NCBI GenBank assembly: GCA_030652635.1
Contig: JAUSPW010000235.1
Coordinates: 1-10,846, forward strand
DNA from: Pseudohongiella sp.
GTDB taxonomy: Bacteria; Pseudomonadota; Gammaproteobacteria; Pseudomonadales; Pseudohongiellaceae
DNA: 10,846 bases
Direction: 5' to 3'
The position numbers were made by a program, and so were the translations under genes. The stretch's first letter is position 1; the number at the start of each line of letters is the position of its first letter. Below, one piece after another: positions 6,171 through 10,846 of the stretch. The notes beneath the pieces were generated by a model that was given only the letters and a program-made list of their open reading frames with translations, searched no databases and was not told where the DNA came from.

Positions 6171-7961
6171 ATGCACAGTGTCCCAGTCAGCAGGTCTGAG
6201 ACCGTTCGCCAGATTCCATCAAAGACGCTGTCATTAGCGAGGCGTGCAAGTTGCATGCTGGCAGTTGTCGTGTTGAGCATGGGTGCGGGGGCGGCGTTTG
6301 CCAATCCATCCGATCTGGATATCCGTTTTAACAGCACCGGCTACATGATGGATAACTACAATCCTGACAACAGCAGCAGTCGGCAAAACGCGCCATTTTT
6401 GCCCATTATTAACGCCGATGGCAGTTTTGTTGTTTTTGGTCAGACCAGCAATGGTGCAACTGCCACCGCGTTTCTGCAGAGTTTCAGCGCTAACGGTGTG
6501 GCGCAACAACCGGTTTTGATTAATGACGCGCGACCGACAATAGCTGCGTATTCCGCCTCGGACAAGATTATGCTGGCTCGCAGCAGTGTTTCCGTCGCGG
6601 GCGTCAATGTGCCCGGATATCTCAAGCGATTGAACCGGGACGGAACGCTGGACAGTTCCTTTGGCAATAACGGCACCGTCGCTGATCCAGACATGTTATT
6701 GCTGGGGTCCGAGATTACGCTCGGCGAGGATGCGCAGGGCCGGATTATGGTGACATCCTTCTCGAAAGGCCTGATGCGCTTTTTAGCCAATGGTGCATTG
6801 GATGCCAGTTTTGGTGCGAATGGCATTGCGCCGCTGCCGGCTGACAGAGCGCAGTTTGAGACTTTCCTTGCACAGGCCGTGGCGACCGACGGCGGCTACT
6901 ATGTGCTGACCGGCGGCAGCGGCGGCGATGCCAACAGTCTGCTGCGTTATACAAGTTCTGGTGCGCTGGACACGGCGTTTGGCACGGGTGGCCGACTAAA
7001 ATTATTGTCTAACAGTGTGACCAACACCATTGCAGCCATGCCCGACGGCGGTGTGCTGGCGCTGGAAGGTTGCAAGCAGGGTACTTCAACCTGTCGCCTC
7101 AATCATTTCAGTAAAACCGGCAGCTCAGTTGCCATGTCAGCCCGTATCAGGGAGCTGCCACAAGGCGTCACCGGACAGGCGCGACTAACGCGTGGTGCAC
7201 TGATCCAACGTTTGAGTGATGGCCGAATTTTAATGAGTGCTGACTGGGTGGGTACCTTGTCTGCGCCGCCCTGGTTAGCAACAGGCCAACTGTTTGGCAT
7301 GTTCAACGCTGACCTGACGCCGGTCACCGAGTTTGATGGTGATAATGGATTGCGGGTGCACAATCCGGGTTTCGAATTTAATACCACCATGCCCAATCGA
7401 GCGGCACTGAACGTGAATGCTGACGGCAGTATTCTGTATGTGGCTGAAGCCACCAACTCAAGTTTTAACCCCAGAGTGGCAGCTATGCGTCTCAAAGGTG
7501 GGCTGACGTCAACGGCACCAACGCCTGTGCCTTATGTACCAACACCCGATTGGCCCAAACCTTTCAGTGGTGTCACGCCGGCCGCTAATCTGGCCATCAA
7601 CGTCAATACCATTGGTGAGCTGGTATTGGAAACGATGAGTATTTCCTCCTGTGTCATTATCCAGAGTAACGGCGTGCAAGGCAGTCTTGAAGGCATCGAA
7701 CGCTTTGATATCGGTTTTAAAATACTCGATATGGATCAGGGCATTATTCAGGTGGTGAAAACACGTCCGTTTAACGAGTCCGGGTCGCTGACTGCCAGCG
7801 GTGCGTTGCCCGATTGCAGCGGGATTTATGAGGCCACCACCAATCGCTATACCGACTTTATTCAGTTGGGCACCCAAACCTTCACGGTGGTGTTCGAGGT
7901 GATAGATGAGCCGCAATTGAGGCTGGCGCTCAGAAGTGCGGTGGAGACGCCAACACGCTAA
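6171..7961 (+). CDS. Secreted delta-60 (DUF5122) repeat beta-propeller protein
   Basis: A 596-residue exported protein. The signal peptide has a long basic lead (to Arg25) and core MLAVVVLSMGAGAAFA, likely cut after Ala44; ATG 6171 has AGGAG 6 bases upstream. The mature chain opens with DLDIRFNSTG (48-57) and carries delta-60 units LKRLNRDGTLDSSFGNNG (151-168), LMRFLANGALDASFGANG (201-218) and LLRYTSSGALDTAFGTGG (257-274). The spacing of 50-56 residues is that of propeller blades. Later blades (about 280-500) are degenerate. After a proline-rich linker (about 507-520) comes a C-terminal domain of about 75-85 residues that I do not recognise, with two cysteines (SSCVII, PDCSG). Another pair is in GCKQGTSTC. 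Probably extracellular or periplasmic; function unknown. Confidence 0.82.
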   Translation: MHSVPVSRSETVRQIPSKTLSLARRASCMLAVVVLSMGAGAAFANPSDLDIRFNSTGYMMDNYNPDNSSSRQNAPFLPIINADGSFVVFGQTSNGATATAFLQSFSANGVAQQPVLINDARPTIAAYSASDKIMLARSSVSVAGVNVPGYLKRLNRDGTLDSSFGNNGTVADPDMLLLGSEITLGEDAQGRIMVTSFSKGLMRFLANGALDASFGANGIAPLPADRAQFETFLAQAVATDGGYYVLTGGSGGDANSLLRYTSSGALDTAFGTGGRLKLLSNSVTNTIAAMPDGGVLALEGCKQGTSTCRLNHFSKTGSSVAMSARIRELPQGVTGQARLTRGALIQRLSDGRILMSADWVGTLSAPPWLATGQLFGMFNADLTPVTEFDGDNGLRVHNPGFEFNTTMPNRAALNVNADGSILYVAEATNSSFNPRVAAMRLKGGLTSTAPTPVPYVPTPDWPKPFSGVTPAANLAINVNTIGELVLETMSISSCVIIQSNGVQGSLEGIERFDIGFKILDMDQGIIQVVKTRPFNESGSLTASGALPDCSGIYEATTNRYTDFIQLGTQTFTVVFEVIDEPQLRLALRSAVETPTR

Positions 7962-7985
7962 CGCAGGCGAATGCTGACCGCAATG

Positions 7986-8747
7986 TCACGGTGTAGTAGC
8001 AGGGAAAGGCAATTCCCCTGCTACTACAAAATCTTCAAAGTTAAACTGATAAAGCTCGCTGCTGCGCGGCGATTTAAAACTGACATCATTGGCGGTCAGT
8101 ACGCACAAATAAGGCAAGATTTCCACGGGCTGTTTGTCTGCCAGTGCTGCCGGTGAAAACAGCCCAATACAATGCCCTTGGTTTTCATCCCGCGCAGAGG
8201 TGTACTCGAATGCTTCGATTCCAGCAGTACGCATGGCTGCACCCAGATGTTGACTGGCTGAGTAGCTGGCCGGATGAGTTAATTCATGCACAAATTCATC
8301 AAATGGAGGGAGTTGCAACTGAACGCCGCGGTCAGACCGGTACCGCGCCGAAAACAGGCTGTGCTGAGATCTGATTGCCGGTTTGACAGGCGGGGATGCT
8401 ATCGAGCGCCAGAAAACGAACCGGTAAAACGCGGCTTCTGCCAACGTGGTTTGTACCGAGCCGCCACCATAGAAAATCCCCGCCTCATGTCGTTGTCCAA
8501 ATCGTGAACCCCACGGTAAAGGCGGGTAACGAAATGGAGTTTTAAACAGGTAGTGCAGAGAATCTACCCCGTTTGGATAGGGTGGTTTGCTGCGCTCCAG
8601 AAGGTCTTCGAGCACCGATTGTTCAGCCAGTGAATCCACATAACTCAGCGTTGCGACTTGCTCCTGATTTTCAATCAGACGATACAAGGTTCCGGCAACA
8701 GGCCGGATCTGTTCATCGCCGTGACAGTGTTGCCAAATATCCGACAA
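7986..8747 (-). CDS. RES-domain toxin (NAD+-degrading type)
   Basis: Toxin of a RES-Xre type II toxin-antitoxin module; characterised RES toxins break down NAD+. At 253 residues it is of the longer RES form. It shows LYR (Arg23), HYLFKTPFRYPPLPWGSRFG (65-84, Arg82), IFYGGGSVQTTLAEAAFYR (91-109, Tyr93 and Glu104) and EYTSARD (180-186, Ser183) then CIGLFSP. These supply the Arg, Glu and Ser for which the family is named, so it looks active. The start is TTG 8747, immediately after the antitoxin stop and in the same frame. No ATG occurs before residue 171 and no separate ribosome site is clear, so translation probably depends on that of the antitoxin. The 3' end is an inverted repeat. Confidence 0.9.
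   Translation of the reverse strand: MSDIWQHCHGDEQIRPVAGTLYRLIENQEQVATLSYVDSLAEQSVLEDLLERSKPPYPNGVDSLHYLFKTPFRYPPLPWGSRFGQRHEAGIFYGGGSVQTTLAEAAFYRFVFWRSIASPPVKPAIRSQHSLFSARYRSDRGVQLQLPPFDEFVHELTHPASYSASQHLGAAMRTAGIEAFEYTSARDENQGHCIGLFSPAALADKQPVEILPYLCVLTANDVSFKSPRSSELYQFNFEDFVVAGELPFPATTP
7993..8027. other. Perfect 12-bp inverted repeat in the toxin gene's 3' end
   Basis: GTAGTAGCAGGG (7993-8004) and CCCTGCTACTAC (8016-8027) are exact reverse complements with an 11-base loop. The repeat encodes the last residues of the toxin (VVAGELPFPATT) and ends 4 bases before its stop codon. It lies 32 bases after the converging delta-60 stop. No U-tract follows on either strand. It may end or protect the delta-60 transcript, the toxin transcript, or both. 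Confidence 0.5.
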
Positions 8748-9119
8748 TTAAATCTTGCCTCGTAAGGCGTCGATAAACTGCAGCACCCCAACCAATCCCT
8801 GGATGTTGGTAATCTGTTGAGCCGGGATGCCGTGTGTCGCCGTGTTGGGGCTGCGCATAAAATGCTGCATCCAGGCTTCATCTCCACCAGTCAATGCATA
8901 CAAAGAGCGGGCTATTCTGATCAGCAGCAGGGCCAGTTCGCCTTGTTTGGAGCCAGGGTCCAGATGTGGGTTGTTCTTTAGACGGCTGATCGCAGTGCGA
9001 TGCAGACCGAGAACATTGGCCAGTTCAGTCTGACTGAGTCCAAGCTGCTGTGATGCCTTGAATACCGCTTTGCCGAGCACAATGGCTGTATCAGGTTGGG
9101 CAGCGATTTGGGCGGTCAT
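8748..9119 (-). CDS. Xre/MbcA/ParS-type antitoxin
   Basis: A 123-residue antitoxin for the adjacent RES toxin. The N-terminal half holds a helix-turn-helix: ASQQLGLSQTELANVLGL (22-39) followed by HRTAISRLKNN (40-50). The C-terminal half is the toxin-binding MbcA/ParS (DUF2384) domain, with LLLIRIARSLYALTGGDEAW (64-83), MRSPNTATHGIP (88-99) and a final helix GLVGVLQFIDALRGKI. Antitoxins of this family neutralise the toxin by covering its active site and repress their own promoter. The frame is open to 9218, but ATG 9119 has AGGAG 5 bases upstream and matches the family's usual length. The stop TAA (8748-8750) abuts the toxin's TTG. Divergent from parC across 205 bases rich in dyads. Confidence 0.92.
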   Translation of the reverse strand: MTAQIAAQPDTAIVLGKAVFKASQQLGLSQTELANVLGLHRTAISRLKNNPHLDPGSKQGELALLLIRIARSLYALTGGDEAWMQHFMRSPNTATHGIPAQQITNIQGLVGVLQFIDALRGKI

Positions 9120-9124
9120 AACGC

Positions 9125-9129
9125 TCCTA
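9125..9129 (-). promoter_or_regulatory. Ribosome binding site of the antitoxin
   Basis: AGGAG on the minus strand stands 5 bases before ATG 9119. It is the only clear ribosome site in the two-gene operon and fixes the antitoxin start inside a longer open frame. Confidence 0.65.
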
Positions 9130-9133
9130 TTGT

Positions 9134-9173
9134 TGCATAACACACTAATGATGTCGTTATGTGCATTATGCAC
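9134..9173. promoter_or_regulatory. Candidate toxin-antitoxin operator cluster
   Basis: A perfect 13-bp palindrome GTGCAT-T-ATGCAC (9161-9173) is preceded by TGCATAAC (9134-9141), whose CATAAC is mirrored by GTTATG (9156-9161). These partial sites lie 15-54 bases before the antitoxin ATG, where an autoregulating Xre antitoxin would bind. The palindrome covers the candidate -10 box. Confidence 0.5.
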
Positions 9174-9192
9174 GAGTTGAGAATGACTGCAA
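9165..9192 (-). promoter_or_regulatory. Candidate promoter of the toxin-antitoxin operon
   Basis: On the minus strand TTGCAG (plus 9187-9192) is followed after 16 bases by CATAAT (plus 9165-9170), a five-of-six match to the -10 consensus. The -35 match is weak. The leader would be about 40 bases. Confidence 0.4.
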
Positions 9193-9209
9193 ATCTGAAT
9201 CTTGCAGTC
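9185..9209. other. 8-bp inverted repeat at the toxin-antitoxin -35 region
   Basis: GACTGCAA (9185-9192) and TTGCAGTC (9202-9209) are exact reverse complements with a 9-base spacer. The left arm covers the candidate -35 box. It could be a second operator or a transcript hairpin; its sequence differs from the GTGC/GCAC dyads on either side. Confidence 0.45.
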
Positions 9210-9272
9210 TTGTGGCATGGAATCATTCAGCTTGTCACTCAGTGGTTATAGCTCCCACACTACAGCTGCACA

Positions 9273-9297
9273 AGCACAATGTGCTATAAAAGCACAT
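9273..9297. promoter_or_regulatory. Candidate parC promoter inside nested dyads
   Basis: TGC-TATAAA (9282-9290) is an extended -10 box, lying 34 bases before ATG 9325; no good -35 box is seen. It is overlapped by a perfect 13-bp palindrome AGCACA-A-TGTGCT (9273-9285) and by ATGTGCT (9279-9285) with AGCACAT (9291-9297), a 7-bp inverted repeat flanking ATAAA. A protein bound here would block the -10 region. Confidence 0.5.
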
Positions 9298-9324
9298 CAT
9301 CACGAACGGACACCTACCCGCACT

Positions 9325-10846
9325 ATGACCATGAACATCACCATCAATGAGGATGGCGTCGAACAGATTGCCCTGAGCAGTTATACGCGCCAGGCCTACC
9401 TGAATTACTCCATGTACGTCATTAATGACCGCGCGCTGCCGCATATCGGCGATGGCCTGAAGCCAGTGCAGCGCCGCATTGTGTACGCCATGTCTGAGCT
9501 GGGCTTAAAAGCCTCAGCCAAATTCAAAAAGTCCGCCCGCACCATCGGTGACGTGATTGGTAAGTTCCACCCGCATGGGGATTCAGCGTGTTACGAAGCC
9601 ATGGTGTTGATGGCGCAACCCTTCAGTTACCGTTATCCGTTGGTGGATGGTCAGGGTAACTGGGGTTCGCCGGATGATCCCAAATCCTTTGCCGCCATGC
9701 GTTATACCGAGTCGCGGCTGCAGAAATATGCAGACCTGCTGCTGTCCGAGCTCGGGCAGGGCACGGTGGACTGGAAACCCAACTTTGACGGCACCCTGGA
9801 TGAGCCGGTGTTGCTGCCCGCGCGGGTACCCAATGTGTTGCTCAACGGTGGCAGTGGTATTGCGGTGGGGATGGCCACCGATATTCCGCCGCACAATATG
9901 CGCGAAGTGGTCAGTGCCTGTATCCATCTGCTGGACAGTCCCAAGGCCACTCTCGCCGACTTGATGCTGCATGTTAAAGGTCCGGACTTTCCAACCGATG
10001 CCGAGATCATTACCCCAGCTGCTGAGCTGCGTGCCATGTATGAAACCGGCCGTGGCTCATTGCGCGCCCGCGCGGTCTATAAAGTTGAAGATGGCGATGT
10101 GGTGATCACTGGTCTGCCCTATCAGGTTTCCGGCGCTAAGGTGCTGGAGCAGATCGCCGCGCAGATGCAGAAGAAAAAACTGCCGATGGTGGTGGATCTG
10201 CGCGATGAGTCCGACCACGAAAACCCCACACGCATCGTGATTGTGCCGCGTTCCAACCGTATTGATGCCGATGAGTTGATGCTGCATTTGTTTGCCACCA
10301 CCGATCTGGAAAAAACCTATCGGGTGAATTTCAACATGATAGGCACCAATGGTCGGCCGCAGGTCAAAGATCTGCGCAGTCTGCTGGTAGAGTGGCTGGC
10401 GTTCCGCACCGAAACTGTGCGCAAACGTTTGCAGTATCGTCTTCAGAAAGTGCTCGATCGGCTGCACATTCTTGAAGGTTTGTTGATTGCGTTTCTGAAT
10501 ATCGACGAAGTGATCCACATCATCCGCACGGAAGACAAACCCAAGCCGGTGTTGATGGCGCGTTTTGCGCTCAGTGATATTCAGGCGGAAGCCATTCTGG
10601 AATTGAAGTTGCGGCACTTGGCAAAACTGGAAGAAATGAATATCCGAGCTGAACAGGATGAGCTGGCCAAAGAGCGTGACGTGCTGGAAGGTCTGCTGGG
10701 CTCCGAGAAAAAACTGCAAAACCTGATCAAAAAAGAACTGACTGACGATGCCGAGAAGTATGGCGACAACCGACGCTCCCCGTTGATTCAGCGCAACGAA
10801 GCATCTGCGTTCAGTGAAGTGGAATTGATGTCGACTGAGCCCGTCA
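9325..10846 (+). CDS. parC: DNA topoisomerase IV subunit A (ParC), 3' end beyond window
   Basis: DNA-breaking subunit of topoisomerase IV, partner of the ParE encoded at 115-2034. The window holds 507 codons; about 250 C-terminal residues (the pinwheel DNA-wrapping domain) lie outside, judged against E. coli ParC of about 750. Visible parts are AYLNYSMYVINDRALP (24-39), IGDGLKPVQRRIVYAMSELG (41-60), the quinolone-determining HPHGDSACYE (82-91), and the active site AAMRYTESRL with Tyr127 and Arg126. The coiled-coil dimer gate includes AILELKLRHLAKLE. Ser87 and Glu91 correspond to E. coli Ser80 and Glu84, so the quinolone-sensitive residues are intact. ATG 9325 is chosen; ATG 9331 is an alternative two codons in. 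The upstream bases show no clear Shine-Dalgarno sequence. Confidence 0.97.
   Translation, partial: MTMNITINEDGVEQIALSSYTRQAYLNYSMYVINDRALPHIGDGLKPVQRRIVYAMSELGLKASAKFKKSARTIGDVIGKFHPHGDSACYEAMVLMAQPFSYRYPLVDGQGNWGSPDDPKSFAAMRYTESRLQKYADLLLSELGQGTVDWKPNFDGTLDEPVLLPARVPNVLLNGGSGIAVGMATDIPPHNMREVVSACIHLLDSPKATLADLMLHVKGPDFPTDAEIITPAAELRAMYETGRGSLRARAVYKVEDGDVVITGLPYQVSGAKVLEQIAAQMQKKKLPMVVDLRDESDHENPTRIVIVPRSNRIDADELMLHLFATTDLEKTYRVNFNMIGTNGRPQVKDLRSLLVEWLAFRTETVRKRLQYRLQKVLDRLHILEGLLIAFLNIDEVIHIIRTEDKPKPVLMARFALSDIQAEAILELKLRHLAKLEEMNIRAEQDELAKERDVLEGLLGSEKKLQNLIKKELTDDAEKYGDNRRSPLIQRNEASAFSEVELMSTEPV

Noticed and set aside
6231..6303. Twin-arginine signal in the delta-60 protein (ARRAS)
   Set aside because: The two arginines are not followed by the expected hydrophobic residues (the next are Ala, Ser, Cys), so an ordinary Sec signal with a long basic lead fits better.
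8748..8750. Toxin-antitoxin pair as one gene broken by a nonsense mutation
   Set aside because: The stop falls exactly where the antitoxin family normally ends and the RES protein begins, and these are separate proteins in known modules, so an intact pair is likelier.
10057..10719. 220-codon open frame antisense to parC
   Set aside because: The plus strand is unbroken, conserved ParC. The antisense product is rich in Gln, His and Phe, typical of a reverse-frame shadow.

Overview
The window looks like a chromosomal segment of a gammaproteobacterium of moderate GC. Both topoisomerase IV subunits match the Escherichia coli proteins in long stretches (my recollection of those proteins, not a search). 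The exported and membrane proteins between them fit a free-living, Pseudomonadales/Cellvibrionales-like bacterium, but I cannot name a genus.

Layout. A 25-codon tail of an unidentified gene (1-78) runs into parE (115-2034). After a 145-base gap comes a glutathione-S-transferase-fold protein with a Sec signal peptide (2180-2947). It converges on a zinc-ribbon membrane protein of the DUF3667 type (2980-3906, minus). Divergent from that is an exported YHS-like protein (4036-4563), which converges on an exported SRPBCC-fold protein (4630-5121, minus). An ExoA-type exonuclease III/AP endonuclease follows (5242-6003, minus). Divergent from it is a secreted protein with delta-60 (DUF5122) propeller repeats (6171-7961). 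That converges on a RES-Xre toxin-antitoxin operon (7986-9119, minus). Divergent from the operon is parC (9325 onward), cut by the window end about two thirds of the way through. No tRNA, rRNA, CRISPR array, insertion sequence or integrase is visible, and no gene-free stretch exceeds 300 bases.

How it fits together. parE and parC encode the two halves of topoisomerase IV but are separated here by about 7.3 kb of cargo. Four of the eight cargo proteins carry signal peptides and one is a membrane protein, so the cargo is mostly envelope-directed. I see no shared pathway among them.

Most notable points. (1) The RES toxin directly follows its antitoxin in the same frame, joined by TAA-TTG, with no ATG or ribosome-binding site of its own. 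(2) The 205-base region between the antitoxin and parC holds a cluster of perfect dyads; one overlaps the likely toxin-antitoxin -10 box and another the likely parC -10 box. (3) All three tail-to-tail gene junctions carry an 11-12 bp stem-loop with no U-tract. (4) The GST-fold protein is exported, which is unusual for that family.
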